Assembly: GCF_000424665.1 (NCBI RefSeq) | Contig: NZ_KE384222.1 | Location: 241,660 to 305,659 of the forward strand | Direction of reading: 5' to 3' | Length of the DNA stretch: 64,000 nucleotides | DNA from: Salinimicrobium terrae DSM 17865 | GTDB taxonomy: Bacteria > Bacteroidota > Bacteroidia > Flavobacteriales > Flavobacteriaceae | Shown: in pieces, positions 34,980 through 43,759 of the stretch | Layout of the letters: every line of letters starts with the position of its first letter | How positions within the stretch are numbered: position 1 is the first letter of the stretch | Notes under the pieces: generated by a model | The model's database searches: none | Told to the model about the DNA's origin: nothing | What the model saw: the letters and a program-made list of their open reading frames with translations, nothing else | Made by a program: the position numbers and the translations under genes

Positions 34980-35046
34980 TTATCGTTAGAAAAGGTAGGT
35001 TAGATTATGGTCTTCAATTTCTCAAACAAAGAATTAAAAAAACAGT

Positions 35047-36402
35047 ATGATGAATAAACCAATCCATTATTTAACAATCATACTTTTATTTGTTTTGAAT
35101 TCCTGCAAGGTGGATAAAGAAACGTATAACCGTCAGTCGGGTGACTACGCACTCTCTGAGTCGGTAGACATCCAGATCATGGGCCGGACCGGGGAGAACA
35201 TCAAATTCGGCAACTTTTTCAGTGATACGACGATAGTCCGGTCGGGCGATCGGGCTGCAGGTGACGGTACAGGTTTCGGTGACTTTCGCGTAACGCTCCC
35301 CGTAAATATTGAGGTAAACGACTCCCAGGACATGACTTTAAACATTGAAGACATCTTTGGTGATAATAAATTCACCTGGCAGCGCCTCAAATCGCTGAGC
35401 GATCAGGCTCGCCGTGTCGGTGGAAATTTTGAGGTGGACATGCCCGTGGTCATTCGTGTATCCGACAGCAGGGGTATCGAGATCGACCTGGAAGATATTT
35501 TCAGTGACAACTCCTTCACCTGGACGGTCAACAAGCCCGGCGAAGCGGATAGTAACATCGACGTAGGTCTACTTGGCGGCGGGGTAGGCGGCCCTTTCCG
35601 GGTTGTGATGTCGGTGACGGTTGAGGTGTTCGACAGTGAGGATGTTGGGATCGATGTCGAAGACATTCTCTGCGATATGGATTTCACCTGGAACGGTGGC
35701 GCGCAGAGTTCGGCCGCCTTCATCGGTGGATCGATGGATATCGAGGTTCCCCTAACGTTTCGGGTAGAGCGCAGCGAGCGGGTCAGGATTAACCTCGAGG
35801 ACACTGCAGGGGATATGATTCTTGATTGGACCGCGGGGAGTAGCGAAGTTGTTGGAGGCCCGATGTTTTACGACGTACCCACGCATTTCATCGTCGTCAA
35901 TAGCCGCGACGTGAACATCGACTTCGAGGATCAGGCCGGCGACAACATTCTCAACTGGGTGCTCGAGGAGGAAAACTCTACGCCGCCAGAGTTGCATAGC
36001 ACAGTAACTGCCACTAGCTCGGCGGTGTTTAGAGTGACAGACGACAGTGAGGGAGTAAAGATCAACAGCGAAGACTTTTTTAGTGATAACATTTATGTGT
36101 GGAAAGGCCGGTTTTCAGAGGAGGCCCGCTCCGACCTGGATGGATCCGTCTCAGTTTCGGCGTCGGCGATTTTTAAGGTAGAAGGCAGCCAGGATGTCAA
36201 TATCGACGCAGAGGATGTCTACGGCGACAACATATTCGCCTGGTCGCCACCCGAAATCAATCAAGCATCGCCCCTCCCGGCTTCGGTTTACGAGATTTTT
36301 GGAGACGTGCAACGCAATGTAGTACGCAGCGACTCGGTGACCATCGAATTTGCGAACTTGAGCCAGGGTAACCAATACCTCTGGGGGCCTGCACCGGAAT
36401 AA
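35047..36402 (+). CDS. Novel repeat lipoprotein, GC-rich and probably acquired
   Basis: A 451-residue protein with a lipoprotein signal (IILLFVLNSC, Cys20). The mature part is a tandem array with a period of 43-56 residues. Each unit has the form (V/I)-x-V-x-x-(D/S)-S-x-(D/G)-(V/I)-x-(I/L)-(D/N)-x-E-D-x-x-(G/S)-D-N-x-x-x-W. The Glu-Asp pairs are at 101, 149, 205, 251, 294, 342 and 389, and the conserved Trp at 111, 159, 215, 261, 304, 352, 399 and 446. I know no named family with this repeat. Repeated beta strands suggest a surface fibre or solenoid. Base composition stands out (37/60 G+C at 35581-35640 against 23/60 at 36601-36660). It probably arrived by transfer. Confidence 0.72.
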   Translation: MMNKPIHYLTIILLFVLNSCKVDKETYNRQSGDYALSESVDIQIMGRTGENIKFGNFFSDTTIVRSGDRAAGDGTGFGDFRVTLPVNIEVNDSQDMTLNIEDIFGDNKFTWQRLKSLSDQARRVGGNFEVDMPVVIRVSDSRGIEIDLEDIFSDNSFTWTVNKPGEADSNIDVGLLGGGVGGPFRVVMSVTVEVFDSEDVGIDVEDILCDMDFTWNGGAQSSAAFIGGSMDIEVPLTFRVERSERVRINLEDTAGDMILDWTAGSSEVVGGPMFYDVPTHFIVVNSRDVNIDFEDQAGDNILNWVLEEENSTPPELHSTVTATSSAVFRVTDDSEGVKINSEDFFSDNIYVWKGRFSEEARSDLDGSVSVSASAIFKVEGSQDVNIDAEDVYGDNIFAWSPPEINQASPLPASVYEIFGDVQRNVVRSDSVTIEFANLSQGNQYLWGPAPE

Positions 36403-36580
36403 GTAAATTCAATTACGAAGGGGGAATTTAGGCCCTGATATTGATTTGCCGCGCGAGGTGGTGAAGTGCCGGTGGCGGGCGTCGCCAAACATCTCGCACT
36501 CTACATTCTAGATCAGGGCAATACCAAACAGGGTCGGTTAATATCCGTTTCAGCAGTAGGATTATTTTAAATTTTTTCCC
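36403..36580. other. GC-rich noncoding tail after the repeat gene
   Basis: The stretch just after the repeat gene keeps the unusual high G+C (for example near 36440-36490). It has no convincing gene, so it may mark the right edge of the same imported segment. The boundary near 36540 is where base composition returns to the local level. Confidence 0.4.
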
Positions 36581-36769
36581 TTAAAATCCTATTGCATTTA
36601 GTGCTTGTAAATTGTTGCTTTTTAACTGGTGCTTCATTTTCAACGAATTCACTTTCCGGGAGGTTTCTAACTCGGATTTCTCGTAAACTACAGAGAAATG
36701 ATCTGCGTCATCTGCGGGAAAAGATTTTTCTCTTACGAATTCAAAATTAGTTCTAAATCCTGTTATCAC
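36581..36769 (-). CDS. Possible 62-residue protein after the ClC gene
   Basis: The frame starts at a GTG that overlaps the ClC stop codon (GTGA, 4 bp) and would encode 62 residues with no recognised domain, rich in K, S, N and E. The tight overlap is typical of a translated downstream gene. The GTG start and lack of any known relative keep confidence low. Confidence 0.3.
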   Translation of the reverse strand: MITGFRTNFEFVREKSFPADDADHFSVVYEKSELETSRKVNSLKMKHQLKSNNLQALNAIGF

Positions 36770-38100
36770 TCTTGAGTTTTTACTTTTTGGGTCATTTGGG
36801 AAGAGATGAACGGTATTCTTGGTGCCAGAAAATATCCTGTGAGGCTGGCAAAAAGGATTGGGATGAAATAGGTAAATCCTGTAAGGGTTGCCAACAGGAT
36901 TGTTGTACTCATTGGGGTCCTGGTAACACAGGCATTGATCCCGGCCATACAGGAAATTATTGCCAGCGCAGGATCTACAGAGGGAAAAAGTTTATGTATT
37001 ATTAAACCTAAAGTTGCACCTACAAAAAAAAGGGGAATAATGAATCCACCTCTCCAGCCCGAGGTTACGGTGATGGCAATAGCAAGTATTTTAAATGCTA
37101 ATATTGCTGCTAAAAATTCCAGGGAAAGTTCGGTCAATAACAGCTCATTGATCTGGTGATGTCCAAAGTATCTTGTGAGCGGAAAGAAATAAGCAATTAG
37201 CCCTAGTGCAAGTCCTCCTAAAAAAGTTTTTATAAAGATCGGGGAGACAAGCTTGCTGAACATCCCTTTTAAAAATTTGGTACAAAAAATGAATATCCAG
37301 CCAAAGGCAGTGGCAGCAACTGCGAATACAACAGCATAGGCAAAATCAAATTTATCCTGCATCTCATAAGTGGGGAGATCCCAAATGGGACCAAGTCCTA
37401 AATGAACAATAAGTGCAAAGATGATATAGCTGAAACAGCTGGCAACAAAGGCAGGGATGATCGCCTGGTAATACTCGGCTGCATGTTTATGGTGCAGAAT
37501 TTCCAGAGAAAACAAGCTGCCACCCAGTGGTGCCCCGAATAGAGCTGTAAAGCCCGAAGCCATCCCGGCAATGGTCATTGACCTGAAGTCTTCTCCTTTT
37601 AGCCGTAATACCTTCCCAAACCAGGAGCCGGTAGAACCGGTGACCTGCACCAAAGGTGCCTCGGGTCCAAGGCTTCCGCCCGAGCCTACGCAGAGTAGAG
37701 AGGAAAGTACCATAGAAAAATTATTCCGGTAATCTAATTTGCCTTTGTTAAACCTGATATTGTTTACTATGAGATCTATTTCCCCCGGGTCTCCAAAGAA
37801 GTAAATGATGAAACCTGCGAATAATCCCGAGAGGGCCATTACAGGCACTACCTGCCAGCCTTCAAAAATGGCTAAACCGTGCATGAGCATTTCCAGCACG
37901 ATCCAGTAAACACCCGAAATAATACCTCCAATGATCCCCAGCAGGGCCCAAAGAAGGAAATTCCTGCTGAAAACAAAGGGACTAAACCGTATGGGCTGGT
38001 CCAGGATGTTGAGGTAGTTGACTAACCTTCGTCTGTTTTTAATTTTCAAACTGCAAATTTGAGAGTGCTTGATGTAGGTTTGGAAATTCAGGAGCGGCAA
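36766..38100 (-). CDS. ClC-family chloride channel/transporter
   Basis: A 444-residue membrane protein with the usual ClC selectivity motifs: GSGGSLGPEAPLVQ (family GSGIP and GKxGP regions in altered form) near 137-150, GAPLGGSLFSLEIL near 189-202, and the helix-N region GGFIIPLFFVGATLG. The gating-type Glu in the GPEAP motif is present. No C-terminal CBS domain is visible. The frame opens with a TTG, and no ATG lies between the upstream stop at 38115 and the membrane domain, so the true start is uncertain. It exchanges or conducts chloride, or possibly fluoride; which is not clear. Confidence 0.85.
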   Translation of the reverse strand: MPLLNFQTYIKHSQICSLKIKNRRRLVNYLNILDQPIRFSPFVFSRNFLLWALLGIIGGIISGVYWIVLEMLMHGLAIFEGWQVVPVMALSGLFAGFIIYFFGDPGEIDLIVNNIRFNKGKLDYRNNFSMVLSSLLCVGSGGSLGPEAPLVQVTGSTGSWFGKVLRLKGEDFRSMTIAGMASGFTALFGAPLGGSLFSLEILHHKHAAEYYQAIIPAFVASCFSYIIFALIVHLGLGPIWDLPTYEMQDKFDFAYAVVFAVAATAFGWIFIFCTKFLKGMFSKLVSPIFIKTFLGGLALGLIAYFFPLTRYFGHHQINELLLTELSLEFLAAILAFKILAIAITVTSGWRGGFIIPLFFVGATLGLIIHKLFPSVDPALAIISCMAGINACVTRTPMSTTILLATLTGFTYFIPILFASLTGYFLAPRIPFISSQMTQKVKTQE

Positions 38101-38250
38101 GTTATAGATTTTTTAAAAAAAGCCCGCTAAGGGAGGTGTCTTATAATTTTTTCAGGATTTTATCTTTTTATTATTTTGAACAGGGATTGATATAGAATCT
38201 TTTAATTATTAGCATCTTCAGGAAGATATTTATAACTTTAAATCATGTAG

Positions 38251-38268
38251 AAATGATTAAAATCATTT
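38251..38268. promoter_or_regulatory. Palindrome upstream of the nitrate transporter genes
   Basis: AAATGATT-AA-AATCATTT is a perfect 8-bp inverted repeat with a 2-bp spacer, 56 bp before the narK start. It may be an operator for the nitrate locus. No regulator gene for it is visible nearby, so this is a candidate only. Confidence 0.35.
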
Positions 38269-38324
38269 TTTCTGCGACTTGTATCGGATAGTTTCGCAAC
38301 CTCAAATCTAAGACAAAGATCTAT

Positions 38325-39815
38325 ATGGCGGCACCAGGCTTTACTGCTCACAAAATGCTTTTTTTGAATACCCTGGCTTTTACTTTCTGTTTTGCAGCCT
38401 GGATGTTTAATGGTGTTACCGTTACCTTTCTTGTTGATAACGGAGCTTATGACTGGAATTCAGTACAGGTTGGGTGGTTACTGGGAATTCCGGTCCTTAC
38501 CGGAGCAATTTTTCGATTGCCCGTAGGAATCCTTACTGATAAATATGGTGGGAAATGGGTTTTTGGAGGTCTGTTAGTATTGAGCGCCATACCTATGTTC
38601 TTGTTGAGCTATGCAGATTCCTTCTGGGAATTTGCCTTGTATAGCTTTGGGTATGGTCTTACAGGAGCGGGCTTTGCTGTAGGAATAGCCAACACATCTA
38701 TTTGGTACGATAAAGATTGGCAGGGAAGAGCCCTCGGAATTTTTGGTGCCGGAAATGCAGGTGCTGCCCTTACCACTTTATTTGCTCCAACAATTCTGGA
38801 GAATCTTACAAATAATGGAACCGATATAGAGAACTGGAGAATGCTTCCGGTGATCTATGCTGCAGTACTTATTTTAATGGCTATAGTTTTTGTGGTTTTT
38901 GCACAAAATAAGAGACCTGAGACGCAGCGGACCATGAAAAAGCTGCTGAAGCCTTTACGAAATATAAGAGTATGGAGGTTCGGCCTTTATTATTTTCTTG
39001 TTTTTGGATGTTTTGTAGCCTTTTCACAATGGCTGATGCCTTACTATGTCAATGTATATTATCTGCCTTTGGTTACCGCCGGAATTTTAGCTGCCGCCTT
39101 CAGTTTTCCTTCAGGAGTTATCAGAGCTCTGGGTGGGTGGATGTCAGATAAATGGGGTGCACGTAAGGTGATGTACTGGGTCTTAGGTTCCTCTGTAGTT
39201 ATTAGCTTCTTGTTGATCTTTCCAAAGATGGAGATCTATTCTCCCGGAAACGGGATCATGGCAAAACAGGCGGGAGAGGTGACTCAGGTTTCCGAAGAAA
39301 GAATAGTAGTAGGGGGCACAGAATATGAATTGATCGCCAGGGATGAAACCAATTTTGAGGAAGTGAATAAAGATTTCGTGTTTCCCAGAAAAGAAATGTG
39401 GCAGGAGCCGGTGGTCGAGGAAGGACAACAGGTGCAAAAGAAAGAGCTTCTTGCCAGTGGAGAAACCAAAATATTTTTCCAGGCCAACGTATGGGTATTT
39501 ACTATTCTGGTCATAATCCTGGGAAGTATTTGGGGAATTGGGAAGGCCGCAGTCTATAAGCATATTCCGGAATATTTTCCCGAGGAAGTGGGTGTAGTGG
39601 GAGGAATGGTAGGTGTGCTTGGAGGCCTGGGAGGGTTTGTTTGCCCAATCATCTTCGGGTATTTGCTGGATGGCACAGGTCTCTGGACCAGTGGCTGGAT
39701 GTTTACGCTGTTTATATCGGCCATCTGTCTCTGGTGGATGCATCGCACAATACAAAAAATGATGCATAGGGAGCAGCCAAAACTTATGCGACAAATTGAA
39801 TCAAAAAAAGAATAA
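38325..39815 (+). CDS. narK: NarK-type nitrate/nitrite MFS transporter with an inserted soluble domain
   Basis: A 496-residue MFS transporter of the NarK type, importing nitrate or exchanging it for nitrite. It has 12 membrane helices, the nitrate signature region GIFGAGNAGAALTTLFAP (138-155) and a second signature near the C-terminus (GGMVGVLGGLGGF). Between helix 8 and the next helix lies a hydrophilic insert, residues about 301-384. Its closing part, EPVVEEGQQVQKKELLASGET, resembles the hammerhead of a biotinyl/lipoyl or HlyD-type barrel-sandwich domain. It is followed by a second NarK 24 bp downstream. Confidence 0.93.
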   Translation: MAAPGFTAHKMLFLNTLAFTFCFAAWMFNGVTVTFLVDNGAYDWNSVQVGWLLGIPVLTGAIFRLPVGILTDKYGGKWVFGGLLVLSAIPMFLLSYADSFWEFALYSFGYGLTGAGFAVGIANTSIWYDKDWQGRALGIFGAGNAGAALTTLFAPTILENLTNNGTDIENWRMLPVIYAAVLILMAIVFVVFAQNKRPETQRTMKKLLKPLRNIRVWRFGLYYFLVFGCFVAFSQWLMPYYVNVYYLPLVTAGILAAAFSFPSGVIRALGGWMSDKWGARKVMYWVLGSSVVISFLLIFPKMEIYSPGNGIMAKQAGEVTQVSEERIVVGGTEYELIARDETNFEEVNKDFVFPRKEMWQEPVVEEGQQVQKKELLASGETKIFFQANVWVFTILVIILGSIWGIGKAAVYKHIPEYFPEEVGVVGGMVGVLGGLGGFVCPIIFGYLLDGTGLWTSGWMFTLFISAICLWWMHRTIQKMMHREQPKLMRQIESKKE

Positions 39816-39839
39816 TTGTAAGCTGAAAAATATTTCATT

Positions 39840-41438
39840 ATGAAGACCAATATTGAAAAATGGGAAGTTGAAAATTCCGACTTTTGGGAAAAGACAGGGA
39901 AAAAAGTAGCTACCAGAAATCTCTGGATCTCTATTCCCGCACTTCTACTATCCTTTGCAGTCTGGATGATGTGGAGTATTATCACCACGAAAATGAAAGA
40001 ATTCAATTTTCATTTTGGAATGATCACCCCCGGGATGTCTGAAGATATGATTAGACAGCAACTTGCAGAAATTAATAACCTGTATTATACGTTGCCTGCC
40101 ATAGCAGGACTTGCCGGAGCTACTCTTCGTATTCCCAATTCTTTTCTTATAGCTCTTGGTGGGGGGCGCAATGTTGTCTTTACTACAACGGCTCTTCTTT
40201 TGATCCCGGCTATTGGGGTTGGCATTGCTTTGGGAGATCAAAATACTTCTTATCTCACTTTTGCCGTACTGGCATTGCTTTCAGGCTTTGGGGGCGGAAA
40301 TTTTGCGTCTTCAATGAGTAACATAAGTTACTTCTTTCCAAAAAAGGTTCAGGGAACATCGCTTGGTCTAAACGCGGGTATAGGAAACCTGGGAGTAGGA
40401 GTTATGCAGAAATTGATCCCCTGGGTAATGGGAATTTTCCTTTTTTCGGCAGTTGCCAGCAATGGAGAGGTTGTAGTTAATGAGCCTTTGGCTGGTTTGC
40501 AGAATGCCGGTTGGGTATGGGTGCCGTTACTGATAATTGCCGCTCTTGCTGCTTTCTTCGGAATGAATAACGTGATCACAGGTACTCCAAAACTTCCGGG
40601 CACATTGCAGGGAATAGGAAAAACCCTGTTCATGGTAGGTATCGGAGTGCTTTCAGCAGCTATAGGTTCTTATCTATTGGTCGGACTGGAAGTTAATATG
40701 TGGATCGTACTTCCGGTGGTTATTATTCTTACTGTGCTCTTAATGAAATTCCTGAGTCCGAAGGATATTAAACAAAGTCTTGACAAACAATTTTCCATAC
40801 TGAGTGATAAGCATAACTGGATCATGACTATTATCTATACCATGACCTTTGGATCTTTTATTGGTTTTTCGGCGGCATTTCCTAAACTCTCACAGGATAT
40901 ATTCGTTTATACAGATCCTTCCAATCCGCAATATGTTAATCCTAATGCACCCGATTTTCTTACATGGGTTTTTATCGGGCCCATGTTAGGTGCTCTCGTA
41001 AGACCGGTAGGAGGGTGGCTTTCTGATAAAATCAACAGCGGTTCCCGAGTCACTACCTTTAGCACCCTGGCTCAGGTGGCAGCAACTATTGCCGTGGCAT
41101 ATTTTATTATTCAGGCCAAGGATAGCCCAAATCCGGAAGAATACTGGTGGCCGTTCTTTGCCTGCTTTATGGCGCTTTTCATTACCACAGGTATTGGTAA
41201 TGGTTCCACCTTTAGAAGTGTTCCTTATATCTTCAGCAAGGAAAAAGCAGGACCTGTATTGGGCTGGACTTCGGCTATTGCTGCTTATGGAGCTTTTATT
41301 ATTCCGCAGGTCTTTGGTCAGCAGATCCAGGCTGGGACACCTGAATATGCATTGTATGGCTTCGGAATTTATTATATCATCTGCCTTGGCTTGAACTGGT
41401 GGTACTATGACAGACCGAACTCCGGGATAGATTGTTAA
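39840..41438 (+). CDS. narK: NarK-type nitrate/nitrite MFS transporter, second copy
   Basis: A 532-residue MFS transporter of the nitrate/nitrite porter family, longer than the first copy and only moderately similar to it. The N-terminus (MKTNIEKWEVENSDFWEKTG) is hydrophilic. The signature motifs are GFGGGNFASSMSNISYFFPK and GSTFRSVPYIF near the C-terminus. It lacks the soluble insert of its neighbour. With two distinct NarK types in tandem, one probably acts in nitrate import by H+ symport and the other in nitrate/nitrite exchange; which is which cannot be read here. A 13-bp hairpin follows. Confidence 0.92.
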   Translation: MKTNIEKWEVENSDFWEKTGKKVATRNLWISIPALLLSFAVWMMWSIITTKMKEFNFHFGMITPGMSEDMIRQQLAEINNLYYTLPAIAGLAGATLRIPNSFLIALGGGRNVVFTTTALLLIPAIGVGIALGDQNTSYLTFAVLALLSGFGGGNFASSMSNISYFFPKKVQGTSLGLNAGIGNLGVGVMQKLIPWVMGIFLFSAVASNGEVVVNEPLAGLQNAGWVWVPLLIIAALAAFFGMNNVITGTPKLPGTLQGIGKTLFMVGIGVLSAAIGSYLLVGLEVNMWIVLPVVIILTVLLMKFLSPKDIKQSLDKQFSILSDKHNWIMTIIYTMTFGSFIGFSAAFPKLSQDIFVYTDPSNPQYVNPNAPDFLTWVFIGPMLGALVRPVGGWLSDKINSGSRVTTFSTLAQVAATIAVAYFIIQAKDSPNPEEYWWPFFACFMALFITTGIGNGSTFRSVPYIFSKEKAGPVLGWTSAIAAYGAFIIPQVFGQQIQAGTPEYALYGFGIYYIICLGLNWWYYDRPNSGIDC

Positions 41439-41462
41439 TCCTGATCTTATTTGAGAAAGTAT

Positions 41463-41496
41463 AAACACCTCTCCATTTGAAAGTGGAGAGGTGTTT
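41463..41496. terminator. Hairpin terminator shared by convergent genes
   Basis: A perfect 13-bp stem (AAACACCTCTCCA / TGGAGAGGTGTTT) with an 8-nt loop sits between the second NarK and the CHRD-like gene. The A and T runs at the stem ends suit both directions. Confidence 0.75.
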
Positions 41497-41557
41497 GATT
41501 CTGCAGAAAGTAGAATGATTATTAGAGTACAAATTTTATCATAAAATGAAAGATTTT

Positions 41558-42253
41558 CTACTCTTCACTTAATTCTGCACATCCTATTGGTAGAGTTACA
41601 TGGGCCGGGAGGCCTTTTACACTCTGTACAGTTTTAGGAACCGAATTTTCCTGCACTCCGTGAATGAGATAAGTAAACTGGCTGAAATCCAATTGGTCCA
41701 AATTAAATTTTTCATTAAAAGAGCCTCTTAGTTCGTTGAGGTCTACTGTTTGTTGATAGGAGATATTTCCGTTTTCATCAGCGGTCGGATAAGTTTGAGT
41801 ATCAACTTCCATGTTTGGCGGGTTGTTATGAAATGGGATCATGGTGACACCCGCGACATTGTAAGCTTCAGTTATATCAACTAATCCGTCGCCATTAGTG
41901 TCGGCGGCGGGATCAGGACAATTCATGTCCTTACCGTCCTTTGAACCGTGAAGGTGCTGAAGGTGCATCATATTGGGTTCGAGTCCGCTTGCTTCAACAG
42001 TGATTAGCAACTGGTCTCCCTGTACTTCCAGTATCACATTTCCTGAAGCATTTCTGTCCTGGTTAGCACTTTCATTCAGGGATGAAATCTGACCCCGATA
42101 AGTTTTTTCAGGAATTACTTCTGTTTCAGTCTGCATTTGCAGAACCTGGTCTTCTGTCTCTTGTTGACGGTTGTTTTGATTACAGGAAGTAAAGAAGAAT
42201 CCAATAAATAGGATCATTACCAATACTTCCAGAAGTGTTTTAATATTTCTCAT
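41558..42253 (-). CDS. CHRD-like lipoprotein
   Basis: A 231-residue protein with a lipoprotein signal (ILFIGFFFTSC; lipid Cys24). The body resembles CHRD-domain proteins, with NVILEVQGDQLLITVEASGL and MHLQHLHGSKDG. A calcium-loop-like segment DTNGDGLVDITE lies near 118-129, and three histidines cluster in HLQHLHG. These proteins are exported and of unknown function in bacteria. It points away from the nitrate reductase genes, convergent with the NarK pair. Its place inside the locus may be accidental. Confidence 0.65.
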   Translation of the reverse strand: MRNIKTLLEVLVMILFIGFFFTSCNQNNRQQETEDQVLQMQTETEVIPEKTYRGQISSLNESANQDRNASGNVILEVQGDQLLITVEASGLEPNMMHLQHLHGSKDGKDMNCPDPAADTNGDGLVDITEAYNVAGVTMIPFHNNPPNMEVDTQTYPTADENGNISYQQTVDLNELRGSFNEKFNLDQLDFSQFTYLIHGVQENSVPKTVQSVKGLPAHVTLPIGCAELSEE

Positions 42254-42682
42254 AAGATAATGTTGTAAATGTTTTTTTCTAAATTATCACAAAACTTGCT
42301 TAAAATGAAATGCTTTGGGATAAAAACTGTATTAAAAATTATTAAGAACAAGTTTTTCTTCACTCAATCTTATTGCATGAAAATATTCAGAAAAAGATAT
42401 CGGTGAGATTTTTCAAAAAGCCCTTAGTTGCTGTTGTTGAAGCAGATTTCCTGGTGATCTGAGGCAAAACATGATCTTCGTCATATTTTTTCCATAGGCT
42501 GATGTACATCTTTGCCCGACAATTTTTTTAGGCAATAAAGGTTTTCGTTAATTAAATCTTAAGCCCTTGATAATTTAGACTTGGTTTAAATTAAACGGAT
42601 TCATGCCTGATTTTTAAGTTCAATGTTCTAAAAATTATATTTTAGAGCAAGTAAAAAAACCTGAGTTTAAAGAATTAAGCTT
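42254..42682. other. Regulatory region before the nitrate reductase operon, about 430 bp
   Basis: This divergent region should hold the promoter of the nitrate reductase operon. I see a 13-bp palindrome GTTTAAATTAAAC (42584-42596) and a 20-bp imperfect palindrome TCTAAAA...TTTTAGA (42627-42646) ahead of the start at 42683. Either could be an operator. No gene was found. Confidence 0.5.
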
Positions 42683-43738
42683 ATGTACAGATTATTTAAA
42701 ACTTTAAACAAAGTAGCCTTATTAAAGGCGACAATAGCCGCGGTGCTTACTATAATTCTGGTGCTCATAGGCTCTCGAAATCTTCAGAATTTCGATCCGG
42801 CGCTTATCGCATATTTAATCGGAACCGTTTTTGCCATTTTTGGAGTAGCTTACCGTTATTCTGTGTGGATCCAGCGGCCACCAACAAGATTGTACTGGCG
42901 CAGGAGTATGCAGTTTCTTTTTAGCAAATATTTCTTTCCCTATCTGTGGCGCTCAACAAAATTATTCTTTAAGAATATTCTGGCGCAGAGGTTTATCGCC
43001 CATCGCAGCAGGACCCGATGGTTTGGTCACTTTATGTTGGCCACCGGGTGTTTACTGGCCTTCGCAATTACAATTCCTCTAACTTTCGGGTGGATACATT
43101 TTGTGCTGAAGCCCGGAGATGATACCACTTATTATGCTCTGCTGTTCGGTTTTGAAGCAGGATCCTTTCAGTTAGGTTCACCTTTAGCCTTTATAGCTTT
43201 TCACGGACTTGTGTGGTGCTCGGTCCTGGTAACTATAGGAGCAATTATTATGATGAAAAGAAGGTTTACAGATGGAGGCCTTATTGCTACACAGACTTTG
43301 GAGAATGACTGGCTCCCATTAATTCTGCTTATTGCAATTTCTGTAACGGGATTGGGTATTTCTTATGATTATACCTTTTTAGAGGGGAAGACTTACCAGT
43401 TCATGGCAGTGACCCATGCTATTACAGTAATTCTTTTTTTAGTGTGGTTACCCTTCGGAAAATTTTTCCACATATATCAGCGCTTGGCGCAATTAGGGGC
43501 TAACCTGTATAAAACAGAAGGAACACGCCGTGGGATGGCGGTTTGTCCACACACTCAAAAAGAATTCGCTACTGAAACTCACGTCAAGGATCTAAAATAT
43601 GTAACGAAAGAACTTGGTTTTAACTATGAGAAAGCCAATGGCACAAACCACCTGGATTTAAGTCCTGAAGGAAAAAGATCGGCTTTAGCAGTAGCGCATT
43701 TAAAAGCAAGAAAAGAAGGCGGAAAATTGTTCGGTTAA
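42683..43738 (+). CDS. NarI-like membrane protein of the nitrate reductase operon
   Basis: A 351-residue membrane protein with about six helices (roughly 17-34, 40-62, 113-135, 162-183, 203-222 and 236-256). Histidines sit near the membrane (HRSRTRWFGHF, AFHGLVW, VTHAITVILFLVWLPFGKFFHIY), in the style of a cytochrome b that oxidises quinol, as in NarI. A C-terminal cytoplasmic part of about 70 residues (KTEGTRRGMAVCPHTQKEF) follows. It is often annotated simply as an MFS protein, but the fold does not look like MFS. It precedes the Mo-subunit gene by 21 bp and is the likely quinol-facing subunit. This is an inference from residues and position. Confidence 0.7.
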   Translation: MYRLFKTLNKVALLKATIAAVLTIILVLIGSRNLQNFDPALIAYLIGTVFAIFGVAYRYSVWIQRPPTRLYWRRSMQFLFSKYFFPYLWRSTKLFFKNILAQRFIAHRSRTRWFGHFMLATGCLLAFAITIPLTFGWIHFVLKPGDDTTYYALLFGFEAGSFQLGSPLAFIAFHGLVWCSVLVTIGAIIMMKRRFTDGGLIATQTLENDWLPLILLIAISVTGLGISYDYTFLEGKTYQFMAVTHAITVILFLVWLPFGKFFHIYQRLAQLGANLYKTEGTRRGMAVCPHTQKEFATETHVKDLKYVTKELGFNYEKANGTNHLDLSPEGKRSALAVAHLKARKEGGKLFG

Positions 43739-43759
43739 CAATATCAGAAAAGAGAAAAA

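Noticed and set aside
35403-35804. Long antisense frame inside the repeat lipoprotein gene
   Set aside because: It is a by-product of GC-rich codons on the other strand. It has no start context and no repeat logic of its own, and the sense frame has the lipoprotein signal and repeats.
39183-39794. Long minus-strand frame inside narK
   Set aside because: It lies entirely within the NarK coding region, with no known domain and no plausible start region.
42683-43738. MFS-transporter label for the membrane protein in the nitrate operon
   Set aside because: It has only about six helices, membrane-side histidines and a place beside the Mo subunit, which fit a NarI-like cytochrome better than an MFS carrier.
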